Positions 11,171 to 22,551 of a stretch of 64,000 bases of DNA are shown here, piece after piece. Below the pieces are notes generated by a model. The model worked only from the letters and a program-made list of their open reading frames with translations. It was not told where the DNA came from and did no database searches. Origin of the DNA: Charina bottae. Taxonomy: Eukaryota > Chordata > Lepidosauria > Squamata > Charinaidae. Position numbers and translations under genes: made by a program. The stretch spans positions 7,793,268 to 7,857,267 of the forward strand of contig JALMGJ010000029.1 of the NCBI GenBank assembly GCA_023362775.1, written 5' to 3'. Positions within the stretch are counted from its first letter, which is position 1. Each line of letters begins with the position of its first letter.

Positions 11171-11525
11171 AATTCTCCTAAGATCAGATCCAGGAGGCGT
11201 GCCTTCTCTGCAGTAGCACCCGCCCTTTGGAATACCTTGCCCCTGGAGCTGAGGCGGGTTTCCTCGCTACCGACCTTCCGGAAAGAACTGAAGACCTGGT
11301 TCTGCCACCTTGCTTGGGACGGGAATGCCAATAGTTCCTCTTGGGAGTGGCTGGTGCCATGAAACCTGCCTTATTATTAACATCTTTTTATTTGGATTTT
11401 ATATGTAAGTTATTGTTGTTCTAATTTTTATATTTTTAACTTGTTGTAAACTGCCCAGAGTTCCCTGGTGTGGAGGAGATGGGCGGTGCTACAAATTTAA
11501 ATAATAAAATAAAAATAAATAAATA
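11171..11525 (+). mobile_element. L2 LINE 3' end
   Basis: It begins in the C-terminal ORF2 region (GCGTGCCTTCTCTGCAGTAG, corresponding to the RRAFPAVAPALW segment of the copy at 4711). It ends with TGTAAACTGCCCAGAGTTCC and an (AAATAAAT) tail. Confidence 0.9.
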
Positions 11526-11956
11526 ACTGATAAAATGAAGGAGAAATGAGGAGACACATTTTACATTCTTCCCCCATTCCTTTTACTGATTGGGGTGTAG
11601 GTTAAAAAGTAAGCAAAAGATTTTGCTAATGGCTGTGATGGGCCCAAGGATTAGCACATCTTTGCATTGCTCTCATTCAGAGAGACGTCAACATGATACG
11701 GAGAGTGTTGCATTGATTAAATTAACTATATTTGATTTCAGGAATATCATCATATAGGAAAATCTTATTTGTTTAGCTGTATCACAATTTCATTCTTTCC
11801 AGCAAGAAGAAAATGTTGAACATGGCTGTGAAAAGGATGAGCAAAGGGAAAATTTAGTGACAGTACTTTTCTTCCCACAAAAGTTCCTCATTTTCACCAA
11901 CACTATTTCACTGTTCCGTTAGAAACATTTGGTATGGCGACGACTTCCGGTGGGAC

Positions 11957-11996
11957 GGTCCACCCATCTTAAAGTTGCCAAGGTTGAGAAACACTG
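11957..11996 (+). mobile_element. palindromic hAT-type MITE fragment (family C, right end)
   Basis: The right arm ending TTGCCAAGGTTGAGAAACACTG matches the intact copies, split here as CATCTTAAAGTTGCCAAGG plus TTGAGAAACACTG. The left arm is absent. Confidence 0.75.
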
Positions 11997-12002
11997 TTCT
12001 AA

Positions 12003-12123
12003 CTGGAGGCTCCCAAACAGGGGCTGGGTGACCAGCCTCTGTAGATAGTTTATTAGATTCCTGAACTAAACAGGTTGAGCTGGATGGCCTATAAGATCCC
12101 TTCCAACTCATACACTCTGGGAT
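12003..12123 (+). mobile_element. CR1 LINE 3' end fragment
   Basis: GGATGGCCTATAAGATCCC, TTCCAACTC and a terminal ATTCT match the CR1 3' terminus. It is a short relic. Confidence 0.7.
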
Positions 12124-12214
12124 TCTCCTTACTTCTGTGGACAAATTGACAGACAAGCAGGCATGCAAGGTGGACTCAAACACTATGTTCACTTCATGAT
12201 TCATTCATCTATAC

Positions 12215-12510
12215 CAGAGCTTTCCAAACTGTGTGTTGGGACACGTTAAGTGTGTCAGCTGCAGTGTCTGGGTGTGTCGTGGCGGCTACTGCCTCTGAGC
12301 CCTCCCAGGATTCTGCGCAGGTCCTAGTGCCTGCCTTGTGCCTGGCTGCCTCCAAACCTGCCCTGCCAGGATTCCGTGCAGGTCCTAGTGCCTGCCTTGT
12401 GCCCTGCTGTAAGAGTGTGTCGCGAAATGATGCCCTGCTGTAAGAGTGTGTTGCGAAATGATGCATGTCTAAAAAGTGTGTCACCAACATGAAAAGTTTG
12501 GAAAGCTCTG
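12215..12510 (+). mobile_element. hAT-type MITE, family A, two internal tandem units
   Basis: Terminal inverted repeats CAGAGCTTTCCAAACTG and its complement AAAAGTTTGGAAAGCTCTG bound a 296-bp element. A perfect 8-bp duplication, ATCTATAC, flanks it at 12207-12214 and 12511-12518. The interior holds about two copies of a unit containing GCAGGTCCTAGTGCCTGCC and two copies of a 30-bp unit containing GTGTCGCGAAATGATGC. Confidence 0.95.
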
Positions 12511-12639
12511 ATCTATACTGAGGCATTGAATGAATATGATAGTTGATATAATTTTGACCATTTTTATCCCATTCTTCCTTCAAACAATTCAGGATTACTT
12601 CCATGGTTCATCCCTCTTGTTTTATCCTCATAGCCATCC

Positions 12640-12760
12640 TGCAGAGTAAATTAGTTTGAGAGACTACGTCTGGCCCAAGATTACCCAATGCTTTTCAGTG
12701 TTGACTGGGAATTTGAATGGGTCTTCCAGATCTGAGACTAAGATCTTAGAGGTTGGGAAG
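12640..12760 (-). mobile_element. degenerate MIR-like SINE
   Basis: On plus, CTGGCCCAAGATTACCCAAT and the preceding GAGAGACTAC match the core of the MIR-like family in reverse orientation. Confidence 0.4.
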
Positions 12761-13587
12761 AATTTGGGGCCATATGCCACAAAGAAGTACAGAGAAAGAA
12801 AAAATGTTCTCGTTATGAACAGCACCATTACAGCATTGCTGGCACATTCAACTGTTGTAGTAGTCCACTGGTCTTGTTGGAAAAAGATCAACTTAGATGT
12901 GATGTAAACAACAATGTTTACTTAGTCAGCCTTCCAAGAAGGGGACAATCTAATTTTAACATCAAGAGTGTACAACCACATTTAGCTCCCATAATCCATT
13001 TTTCTTCTAATCATTTCCAGAGAGCTGGGCTGGAGGAAAAAGGTCTGCAGCAAAGTTGCTATGCGAGAAGAATATGACAAAAGACACAAGGAGAATGTTG
13101 TCGTTCCTTTTTCTTGCAAACCAGATCCATTCCAACACGCAGTCATATATTCATGTGCCAAACATACAGTATTTTGGAGTAACTTCTGAAGTGAACTAGC
13201 ACAGCTGCTCTGTCACCATTTGGTCTGGCCATGATTAATTAATTAATCAGCCTAATTAATTTCTGGAATTTACTACGCTGGTGAAAAAGAGTAGAGGTTT
13301 TTCTTGTCTCCCTATTTCCCAGGATATCTTCCCCAGGAAGGCAAGAAGATGTTAAACTTGATTAGATGGATGTGAGTTAAAAAACAACAACTCCAGAACA
13401 GCAAACCATCTCCAGAACAAATACACAATTTAAAATGCTCAAATCTTATTAATCCCATGAGATTTAAATGCACATTTTATATTAATTTCACAAAGTACTC
13501 TCTAGGTCGCAACCATGCATGAAATGATATAAAGTGGTTCTTAGTTTAATGTCTACACCCTGTTCATTATTTCCTCTACTATGATTT
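12761..13587. other. intron sequence, nothing recognised
   Basis: No supported feature; a (TTAA)-rich patch lies at 13236-13262. Confidence 0.5.
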
Positions 13588-14215
13588 TTGTTGTTGCTGT
13601 TCAGTCGTTTAGTCGTGTCCAACTCTTCGTGACCTCATGGACCATAGCACACCAGGCCTTCCTGTCCTCCACTGTCTCCCAGAGTTTACTCAAATTCATG
13701 TTCGTTACATCGATGATGCTATCTAACCATCTCATCCTCTGCCGTCCCCTTCACCTTTTGCCTTCAGTCTTTCCCAGCATCAGGGTCTTTTCCAGGGAGT
13801 CCTCTCTTCGCATTAGGTGGCCAAAGTATTTGAGCTTCAGCTTCAGCATCTGTCCTTCCAATGAGCAGTCAGGGTTGATTTCCTTTAGGATTGACTGGTT
13901 TGACCTCCTTGCAGTCCAAGGGACTCTCAAGAGTCTTCTCCAGCACCACAGTTCGAAAGCATCAATTCTTCGGCGCTCAGCCTTCCTTATGGTCCAACTC
14001 TCACAGCCATACATTACTACTGGGAAAACCATAGCTTTAACTATACGGACCTTTGTCGGCAAGGTGATGTCTCTGCTTTTTAATATGCTGTCTAGGTTTA
14101 CCATAGCTTTCCTCCCAAGGAGCAAGCGTCTTTTAATTTCATGGCCGCAGTCACCGTCTGCGGTGATCTTGGAGCCCAAGAAAATAAAATCTGTCACTGC
14201 TTCCATTTCTTCATC
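13588..14215 (-). mobile_element. BovB LINE 3' end
   Basis: The same ORF2 C-terminal region as at 720-1453, on minus: FLGSKITADGDCGHEIKRRL, VKAMVFPVVMYGCESW and a terminal GKTEGKR. The frame stops early, near 13751. The GTTGTTGCTGTTCAG 3' terminus is present at about 13590. It is 5'-truncated at about 14215. Confidence 0.92.
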
Positions 14216-15579
14216 TTCCTATACCCTAAAGCTTCTGTCTTTGGCCTCATGCACAGCTTTTCCTGTAAAGTCTGATATTATCTGTAATTTTTCCTGTTCT
14301 GCTATAATTTATCATCTTAAGAGAAAAGTAGAACTGCTCTTTCCTTTGTGGTCTTTCTTTTCTCAAAGAAATTACTATATATCCCATATATAATCAGATG
14401 TCTCACCATGCTAAGATTTTTTTTTTCTGTTAGACACTGAAGGAGAGCAATCTAACAAAAGGTTTAAATGTAAATGCAAACACGCCTAATTTGGTTCTAT
14501 GGTAGAGCAACTCTTTTTAGCACCGATTGCTCTTTCAAAGGATCAGGGAAATTTGCAACAACAGTACAAAAGTGCAATCTCTTTCCTTCTATGGCACCTT
14601 ACCAACAGACATGAAATCCCCAAATTTATGTATGTCCTGTTTATACAAATAAATGTCTCTGTCACGTGCAATTGATTATTTACACAGCTCAGGCTGTCCC
14701 AGACCAATCCCAGAAGGGTGACTTGGCAACGTGATTTCCAGTTGTCCACAGGAGACCCACAAAAACTTGTCAAGGGATTGGAGGAAAATGTAATTCAGAC
14801 TAATACTGTGCATTACTATAGCCCTTCCTTGCTTAGTGTTCTATTCTCTGAGAGAAACCCAATACGCCAATAATTAATTTTAGCAGGGTGGGGGCTAACG
14901 CCATATTTTTTCTAAAGTATGGAATCTGAACGTGATTTGTCTCACATTCTAGAATGGGCTGATCGGACATTGCCTTACACCAAGTCAGACCACTGTTGCT
15001 TCTGGTCAGCGTGTTTGACAAAGATTAATGGCAGCTCTCCAAGATTTCAGATTTGGAACCCTTCCCTGTTGGGAATTAAAACTGAAAACTTTTTGATACA
15101 AAACAGAAGCTTCATTACTGAAACACATTCCTTCCCAGTATGTTGAAAATACTGATGAACATCTCCCAAAGAAGAGCAGTGAAATCAGTGGAAGGGTGCC
15201 TTTTCAATGGGGAGGAATGGATATTTCCCAACGTAGGTTTTCCATTACTTGACATTTAAACTGCACAAATGCTGTTAAAACTGCATGTTTGTTCCTGGAT
15301 CTGCAGATTTTGTGTAAGGATGCACATTTCATCATCATCATCAACAACAACAACAACAACATGATGAAGGAATTTAACATTTCTAGAAGTTTTGACAACT
15401 AAGCACCTGAATACCTATCTAGTAAGAAATAGGTCAGACCTTGAGAAATTTGTATATTACTCCTATTTTTTTTCCAGTAAGGAAACCTGGTATCAATATA
15501 ATTCACACACAGCAAATGACCTCAATTAAGACTTGAAATGCATAGAAGCTGTTCAAGTTCACATATTACTTCTTTGATA
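14216..15579. other. intron sequence, nothing recognised
   Basis: Contains only a short ATC/AAC trinucleotide run at about 15330-15362. Confidence 0.5.
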
Positions 15580-16125
15580 GATTTACTGTATATCCTGCCT
15601 TTTTCCAGGAGCTCAAGAGATTGTATATAGATATGATGTCCAGCTCAGATTCAGAAGAGGAGTAAGAGGCCAGGATGATGGCCATAGAGCCTCCTAGAAA
15701 GCTGGATCCTGACACAGAACCAGGTCATCTCCACTGAGATATTTAAGCCAGCGCTACCCAGCTTAACACCAAAATAATAGTGGTGACATCATGTGGAAAC
15801 CAAGCAAGCCACTGGTAACAAAATGTGAGGCTGAAAGGCTGGGCTCCATGGGAGTAAAAGCGCTCCCGGTAAAGTTAGAGCCAGGTGGGTCTCTATGTCC
15901 TGCTGTATAAGTAGACACCCAACCTATTGGGCAAAATGTAGTCATAATCACCTGCCTCATTGAGCCATGCTCTGCAATGCCAAACTGGTTTGAATCTTGG
16001 ACTCCACTATTGGCTGTTCACACTCCTGTCTCTGTCTCCTACAAACAACCACTCCTGGACTGGACTGGTTTTATTCTCTTGTTTAAACCCTTCTTTTATG
16101 AACTGTCTTACGTGCCAGCAACCTG
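15580..16125. other. unclassified sequence of distinct composition
   Basis: This stretch is more GC-rich than its neighbours and lacks the usual AT-rich intron look. It might be an old LTR or another repeat. No termini, duplication or coding motif could be recognised, so no function is assigned. Confidence 0.25.
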
Positions 16126-16129
16126 TCTC

Positions 16130-16325
16130 AGTCCAACCAATTTTAACCCATTTCCTCAGCACAAAAGTACTCCCACCTACCATTTTCCCCACAACAACTC
16201 TGTAAAGTACGCTAAGCCAAGAGGCAGTAACAGGGACAATGTGTTCCTATGGCTTAAGTTGGATTTGAACCTGGCTCCCCTTGGTCCTAATTCAAGACCG
16301 TAATCATTGTACCATCCTGGCTCTA
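16130..16325 (-). mobile_element. degenerate MIR-like SINE
   Basis: Reading minus, the tRNA-like end at GTACCATCCTGGCTCT (plus) and the CCCCACAACAACTCTG block match the family order. Boundaries are approximate. Confidence 0.5.
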
Positions 16326-17389
16326 AAACAATATCTGACATTAACAAAGGAAACGAAAGTAATGCTTAATCTACATAAGACAGAGACGATCCCATTCAAT
16401 CAAAAAATAAGAATCCAAGTTATGTTGGGATCGTTAGGAATTCATCCCATGCTGGATTGTCCTCTGTTGCAACAGCTCCACATGTATTCTCCAAACCCCA
16501 GGTGTACCCACTTAGAAGCTAGGGATAGCCCATTAAATATATTATTAAGACTGGACTCAACTCAAGAGATTCTTTAACTTTTCAATGCAAAAAACTACTT
16601 GTGAACATCACAGGTCCAGAATATTGCATCCACACAATTAAATGGGTGGGTTATAAGGAGCACGCAATTGGACAGGAAGCCCTGTATCATATGGGATAAG
16701 ACTATTCAACAGATCACATACAAGCCTATCTGGGCTTCAGGACGGAGCAGAGGGCCTTCTCTCCATCTTCTCACCAGCTAAAGCAGCTTTTTCAAATTTC
16801 TGTGTATTGGGGCTATGCAAACCCTTTGAGAGAGGTGCTTTCAAAAGAACAGGAGCATGTACAAAGCACCTGTTCCTGAATTGTGAAAGCTGTCCCTCTC
16901 TCTCGCTCTCACCCTTTCCCAGCTGTCTTATTAGGCAAGGTGTGGGCACGTACCCACATACAAAGACAGCCAGGAGCATCTTCCGAAGCAGCCACACAAC
17001 CCAAAATGATACGGTTGCTTTAACAATTTGGAAAGAGATGCTCTGTACACTCTCCTGAAGCACCTCTTTCAAAGGATTTGCATGGCCCTAGTAACTGTAA
17101 TCCATTAGATGCATCATATAAATTCAGTAAGTCAATAAATACGTTCCCAAACATTCTTCAATTCAGCTTGCAGTCCACCCTTAAACCTTGCTTTCTAGGG
17201 AACACACAAGACACTTAGGTCTCTTTACAGCAGAATGCTTCATGGTTGCAATACATAAGAAAATAGTCACTGTGGAGCACTCACATGCCTGTGCTCCAAA
17301 GCCTGGACAATGAGGGAGAGGCTTTATCCAGAAATAAAAAGAAAGGTCAACCTACAGGCTTCCTTAACATTATGCCTACTTATTTCTCA
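16326..17389. other. intron sequence, mostly unrecognised
   Basis: Positions 16350-16480 give a weak LINE-like reading (LNLHKTE) but cannot be assigned. Nothing else is supported. Confidence 0.35.
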
Positions 17390-17445
17390 AACTCTCCTCT
17401 GAGTGAGATGGGCGGTGACTAAATTTGGAAAATAAATAAATATAA
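17390..17445 (+). mobile_element. L2 LINE 3' terminus, very short
   Basis: GAGATGGGCGGTGACTAAAT followed by AAAATAAATAAAT is the L2 terminal hairpin and tail. Confidence 0.65.
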
Positions 17446-17820
17446 AAGCTGGATTTAAAAGATTGTACTACTGCCCAATCATAATAACTCCAAGTGGCTG
17501 GATGTATTTTGTGTATGTCTGCGTTTAATGGGACAACAATCGCTTCTCCATATAGTCTATATTTCAACTGGGCTATGACTGTTCATTCTGAAAACCAGGA
17601 GCAGGAAAGCAATGGGATATTTTCTCTTCCTTTTAAATAAAAGCTGACCATCTGGAAATGTCAGCTCTTCCAGAAGGAGCACCTGCTTCTCTGTCAAGGA
17701 CACCACACCAAAATAAATCACACACTGGCCCACTGACTAGTTTTTCGGAGCAGGAACTCTCCCCTGTTCAAGCCACCATTATTGCTCCTTCTCTTGTATT
17801 CAACTAGTAGTATTCCTTAC

Positions 17821-17916
17821 TTCAGCAGCCAAATAGTTTCCAGTTGCCAGGTGTTTGAATCTGAATAGGCTATTCCATTGCCCTGCACCTCCGCGGCAGG
17901 GATCATGATGCACCAC
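17821..17916 (-). CDS. ITPR2: ITPR2 coding exon, about residues 286-317
   Basis: The 96-nt, 32-codon exon reads [20 protein letters not shown] and on to [12 protein letters not shown]. The acceptor follows TTTTTCTACAG and the donor is GTAAGG, phase 0/0. It matches the MIR-type segment of the IP3-binding core immediately before the SI alternative-splice region of IP3 receptors. The next exon (expected to begin VNPD-like) was not seen in positions 1-17820, so the following intron exceeds 17.8 kb or the exon escaped reading by eye. Confidence 0.96.
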
Positions 17917-17984
17917 CTGTAGAAAAACACACATGCATGTGTCAAATATTATTATCATAACATAGGAATTTTCTTTGGTTTATC

Positions 17985-18085
17985 CCCATATCAACAACTC
18001 TGGGAACTGGCTTGGATCAGAGAGAGAGTGACCGGCCCAAAGTCACCTCGGTGAGCTTGCACAGCTGAGGTGGACCTCCTTGTAG
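17985..18085 (-). mobile_element. MIR-like SINE core
   Basis: GAGAGAGAGTGACCGGCCCA and AAAGTCACCTCGGTGAGC match the SINE core in reverse orientation. It lies in the 679-bp intron between the ITPR2 exons at 18596 and 17916. Confidence 0.6.
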
Positions 18086-18595
18086 ACCACTGGCTGTAAT
18101 TGCAAGGTCCAGATCAGGCAAGACCAGATTCAAAGGACCCGAGAGCAACCTGGTCCTTTGCAATATCAACACATAGATGGCAACAGCTCATCCCACCAAA
18201 AAGCAAGTGGAAATGCATGAGCAGGCAAAAGAGATGTAAGACTTGAAGCTTGGATCTGTTTGGGTCTCACAGCTAGCAGTTCCTGGTTTTCTTCATACGA
18301 ATGGCTCCTGTAATATCTGCAATAAAACTATCTTAACAAGAGCTTGGTCCCTGAATCTCTGTTTATAAGCCTTCTGGTTCTAGTATTGGCCTAGGTGAAG
18401 CTTAGCAGTAATAAAGAGAATTCTATGGACATCACCATTTTGGAAGCAAATTCCGGAACACAGTCTTTGAAACCTTCTAGTGAGTCTGGGTGGTATACTC
18501 CCAATATATTTGGGAGTATCAGTATGGATAAAGCTGTTGCAAGGAATATGAAGCTAAGCTAGGTGAGCAATAGAAACACCTCTCTCCCCAAATAC

Positions 18596-18742
18596 CTCTA
18601 TTTCCCATAGGGCTTTAGAGCTCGTTGCAGAGGTGGCCGACTGGCGCAAAGTTGTGCGAAGGAAAATATGTTGCTTCTGCTGATACTCATCACAGGTCAG
18701 AAACTTCTCCTGTTCAGCATGGAACAACCTGACAACATCTCC
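18596..18742 (-). CDS. ITPR2: ITPR2 coding exon, about residues 237-285 (IP3-binding residues)
   Basis: The 147-nt, 49-codon exon begins [20 protein letters not shown] and continues through [16 protein letters not shown] to ALWEIE. By alignment to the rodent type 1 receptor it carries the IP3-contacting residues Arg241, Lys249, Arg265, Thr266, Thr267 and Arg269, all conserved here, so the beta side of the ligand pocket looks functional. The TTLRQ and KALWEIE wording fits ITPR2. The acceptor is CAG. The donor reads GAG|GTATTT, weaker at positions +3 to +6 than the other donors of this gene in the window. The remaining IP3 contacts (about residues 504-569) lie outside the window. Confidence 0.97.
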
Positions 18743-18988
18743 CTGAATGGATGGAGAGAAAAAGAGAGAGAGAATGAGAGACACACAGATAGAGAATGTG
18801 TACTTTGTCAGATTTTCCATAACGTTTATGACACAGATTCCAAATTGCTGGAGGGTGCAGGAGGTCATCCGGTGATGTCACTGGAAGATCTGGGACCAAA
18901 AAGGCCATCTTATTTTTCATGGGGGGAGTTTAAAGGTGGGAATCAGATTGGAGGCCCCTGGGGAACACAATCTTGACCAGTTTGCCAG

Positions 18989-19329
18989 GTAAAAAGGTAA
19001 AGGTTCCTCCCGCACATTTGTGCAGTCGTGTCCGTCTCTAGGGGCCGGTGCTCATCTCCGTTTCTTAGCCAAAGAGCCAGCGTTGTCTGAAGACGCTTCC
19101 ATGGTCATGTGGCCGGCATGACACACGCAGAACGCTGTTACCTTCCCACCGAAGTGGTACCTATTCATCTACTTGCATTTGCATGCTTTCGAATTGCTAG
19201 GTTGGCAAGAGCTGGGGCAAGTGCGGGAGCTCACTCCGTCACAGGGGGCTAGGGATTCGAACCTCCGAACTTGCGACCTTCCGATCGACAAGCCTGGCGT
19301 CTTACCCGCTGAGCCACCATGCCCCTGCT
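18989..19329 (-). mobile_element. Sauria-type SINE, full length
   Basis: Flanked by the 10-bp duplication AGTTTGCCAG at 18979-18988 and 19330-19339. On minus it runs from the tRNA-like head (GTGGCTCAGCGGGTAAGAC) to the BovB-like tail and (CTTTA) terminus. Located in an ITPR2 intron in sense orientation with the gene. Confidence 0.94.
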
Positions 19330-19764
19330 AGTTTGCCAGAATGGGGTGTTGAAAGGACGGAAAAATTGGCCTTACAAATGCTTCCCACTCCTCATTCTTA
19401 TTTTGGGTGGAGTTGGAAAATTATGGTTATCAACATTTGGTCATTTTGCCACCAGCTTTTTGATGCAAGATTTCAGAGCTGCGAGGCCACACAAGCCTGC
19501 AGACTGCCTTCTCCTGGCTTATGGCTTTCCAAGCCTATCTGACTTGCAATCTTCCTAAGAGGACGTACAGGATACTGGGAAAAGAAATAATCATTTTTAA
19601 GACTGATAAACAAGGCCAAAGAAGGAGTATCATATAAAAGGTATGTTTAGCTAGTTTCAAAACAACCTGATATGTTACCTGTCGATCATAAAAACAGCTA
19701 AAATCAGGAGCTATGGAAATGAAGAAATTTTGTAACAATAATAAAAAAAATCATCCATACTTAC

Positions 19765-19848
19765 ACCTTTAAGCACATCTTCTCTGTAGCAACTATATTT
19801 CATGAATAAGGTTATTTTCCAACTGGTATTACAATTGACTGCATTCAC
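19765..19848 (-). CDS. ITPR2: ITPR2 coding exon, about residues 209-236
   Basis: The 84-nt, 28-codon exon reads [20 protein letters not shown] and onward to YREDVLKG. It has a CAG acceptor and a strong GTAAGT donor, phase 0/0. It spans the hinge between the suppressor domain and the IP3-binding core, which begins near residue 224 in the rodent type 1 receptor. The sequence is open and conserved. Only one Sauria-type SINE (18989-19329) lies between it and the next exon. Confidence 0.96.
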
Positions 19849-20290
19849 CTGCATTCAAGAACAAAGAATTGTAAGTCATATTATGAAACAGCCACATAGA
19901 AAAGTTTCTATAATGTTACAGTCTGACAAATTACTATTTACCAATATCTATTCTTATATCCATTTTTGTTAGAATAGTTTTATTCCTCTAAAACTGTCCA
20001 TTGTCCCCAACAGAACTTCCTGCTATATCTAAAAAATTCAAATGAACATGTTCAAAAATAACATTTAATAAATTATAAATCAGGAGGTACATAAGTAGGT
20101 CCTGGGTTAACATTATTTGATCAGTCACCCAGTAATCCCATATTTCAATCCTATTCATTGTATAGATATGGCCACTAGAGTGTATGGCCAAGGAAAGAAA
20201 AGACTAGGTTATAGTGGTAATAAGTAACAATGTAATTTCATATATGCTCATTGAAACACATTGAACTTATTGAAACTCATTGAAACATAG

Positions 20291-20619
20291 GGGGGCGCAA
20301 TGGCTCAGCGGTTAAGACGCTAGGCTTCTCGATCGGAAGGTCACAAGTTTGGAGGTTCAAATCCCTAGCCCCACGTGACGGAGTGAACTCCTGCACTCGC
20401 CCCAGCTCTTGCCAACCTAGCAATTCGAAAGCATGCACATGCAAGTAGATAAATCGGTACCACTTCGGTGGGTAGGTAACAGCGTTCCGCGCGCGTCATG
20501 TCGGCCACATGACCACGGAAGCGTCTTCGGACAATGCTGGCTCTTCGGCTAACAAACGGAGATGAGCACTGGCCCCTAGAGTCGGACACGACTGTGTGGG
20601 GGAACCTTTACCTTTACCA
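20291..20619 (+). mobile_element. Sauria-type SINE, full length
   Basis: Head ATGGCTCAGCGGTTAAGAC with B box GGTTCAAATCCC; tail AGTCGGACACGACTGTG then (CCTTTA)n. The imperfect duplication CATTGAAACA / CATTGAGACT flanks it. It lies antisense to ITPR2. Confidence 0.92.
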
Positions 20620-21308
20620 TTGAGACTTATTCAATGGGGCTTCCTCCCAGCGAATTGAGCCTAGGACTGGAACTTCAGACTATCAGATTCCCTAACTGAA
20701 GATTCCATAATCAGAAGAAGTCTATCTCTGGACACCAGTTATTGGGGAAAAAAACAACAGGAATTGGCCAACACCTTCATGACAACTACTATGGCTCAAG
20801 ATGTTTTGGATGGCTGCTGCTGGAAATAGAATGTAGGCCTTTGTGTTATTGTATTCTTATGTTTGCTAGCAGAATGGATGTCTCCATCTCTTCTCTTGAC
20901 CCAAAGTATGTCTTCACCTTCCCATCACAGAATGTATCAGTGTGGAAAAAAACTGCAACCACAACAGGTTAATATGATGACTCAAAACCTCACTCCTATT
21001 TTCCAGAGCATTAGAGCTCAGGTGTATGTTGAAAAAGAGAACACTTTTATGGCATGGGCAGAATGAATGGAATGCTTCCAGGGGGAGACATGCTAAACGG
21101 CAGAGGGTTACAATAGCAAATAATGTGAATGGTTGCTAATGATATTTATCAAGCCAGCGTCAGGCAATGCATGACCCCAGTGGCAACAGAAAGCTGATCC
21201 CGATCAGCTATTCTGGAACAAGCCTCCACCTGGGATGGCCGCTTGACAGTAACATCTCAAAACAACTGTGTAAACCTAGTTCGATGCATAGATCTTCATC
21301 CAACCTAC

Positions 21309-21407
21309 CTCCTTGCATCCTGGATTATCCAAGAGTTCAATGTTGCTGGCATGCAGCGGCTGTCCCGCATTAACTGGCATCAGAACAACTTTATCTCCAA
21401 CAACAAT
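21309..21407 (-). CDS. ITPR2: ITPR2 coding exon, about residues 176-208
   Basis: The 99-nt, 33-codon phase 0/0 exon reads [20 protein letters not shown] and on to [12 protein letters not shown]. The acceptor is CAG and the donor GTAGGT. The wording VLMPVNAGQ and [12 protein letters not shown] is diagnostic for ITPR2; ITPR1 and ITPR3 differ at these positions. It covers the end of the suppressor domain. The preceding intron (21408-25091) contains the 40-bp minisatellite and its inverted duplication. Confidence 0.97.
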
Positions 21408-22220
21408 CTGAAGTTATAAAAAGAGTCATTATTCATTTTTTTTTAAAAAAATCAATTCATTTATGTTATTGTTATTAATTTCTGTACATCTGGATTCTAT
21501 CTCATATCACAGATTCTTACTGCTAATATTTCTGATATCCTTTTGTTCAGTAAGAACTTTGTGGTTTGGGACTACAATTAATCTCATCTTGGAACTAACC
21601 AGCTTCTATTTATTTTCACTGTAGTGATTTTATGGGTTCTTTGGTTTGTATATTGCATATGTTGTACATATTGTATATTTGCTTTGTATATTGACAGTTC
21701 CAAAAGTCCTTTGGCTGAAGAGAAGGATAAGAAATATCCCAATTAAATAAACATACACAGAGAGAGAATACAGATGTAAATCATTAGTAGGGATTTCTCC
21801 ATTTCTAATTTCATTTATACGTTGAGATAATGTAGGGAAAATTTGTTTTCAGGAAAAGTAGCTTCTAAAATTGCCTCTCATCAAAAAAAACATGGGGGTG
21901 AGTTGCGTTGTATGAATTTGCCAAAAAGCAAAAATACTTCAAAATCGTAGTGGAGTAGCATTTGACAAGACCAGTCTAATCACAAATATGTCTGTAATGT
22001 CAGCAACGGTTTGCAATTCCACATGCACACACACAAACGGAGACCATGGTATGACTTTAAAAAAAAAAGAATATTGCATCTACAGGAGAGAAGTCATGCT
22101 TCCTTTGGATTACATGCACAGCTATTACAGTTGGCTGTTTTCTACTCATTCCTCACATCTTGAGTCTAAGCAAAATTCATCCTTTACCTTGTTCCAGAAA
22201 AGTCACGTGGATTTAAAGGA

Positions 22221-22305
22221 GAATTAAAACATGCCTTGTCTGACTGCAATCAAGTACAGCCATGAAGACTCTTATGTGTTGCTTTTTGAATTGAATCATG
22301 GGGTC
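22221..22305 (+). repeat. left arm of an 85-bp inverted duplication
   Basis: The arm from GAATTAAAACATGCC to CATGGGGTCA is repeated in inverted orientation, with few differences, at 23391-23476. The pair brackets a MITE-derived minisatellite. Confidence 0.93.
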
Positions 22306-22473
22306 ACTTGACAAACTCCAACCAGTGTAAAGATTCCCTGTTCCTCATCTCTGAACAGTCTCACCATTCTATAATTTGCCTCAGAGAGTTTCTCCCTCCT
22401 TTCCTCCCAGACACACCATACACCTTCTGGCTTGGACGATTCCACATGTATCGTTAAACAGAGAAAGTTAAAG

Positions 22474-22551
22474 CAGAGTTTCTCAACCTTGACAGTTTTA
22501 AGACAGGTGGACTTCAACTCCCAGAGTTCCCCAGCCAGCATGCTGGCTGGG
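22474..22551 (+). mobile_element. palindromic hAT-type MITE (family C), left arm that seeded the array
   Basis: Begins CAGAGTTTCTCAACC and includes CCCCAGCCAGCATGCTGG at the palindrome centre. Its right arm is the source of the 40-bp units; the final right terminus is missing. Confidence 0.85.

Noticed and set aside
16737..17072. 111-codon minus frame as a possible further ITPR2 exon
   Set aside because: The reading matches no part of IP3 receptors and no acceptor/donor pair in the right phase bounds it.
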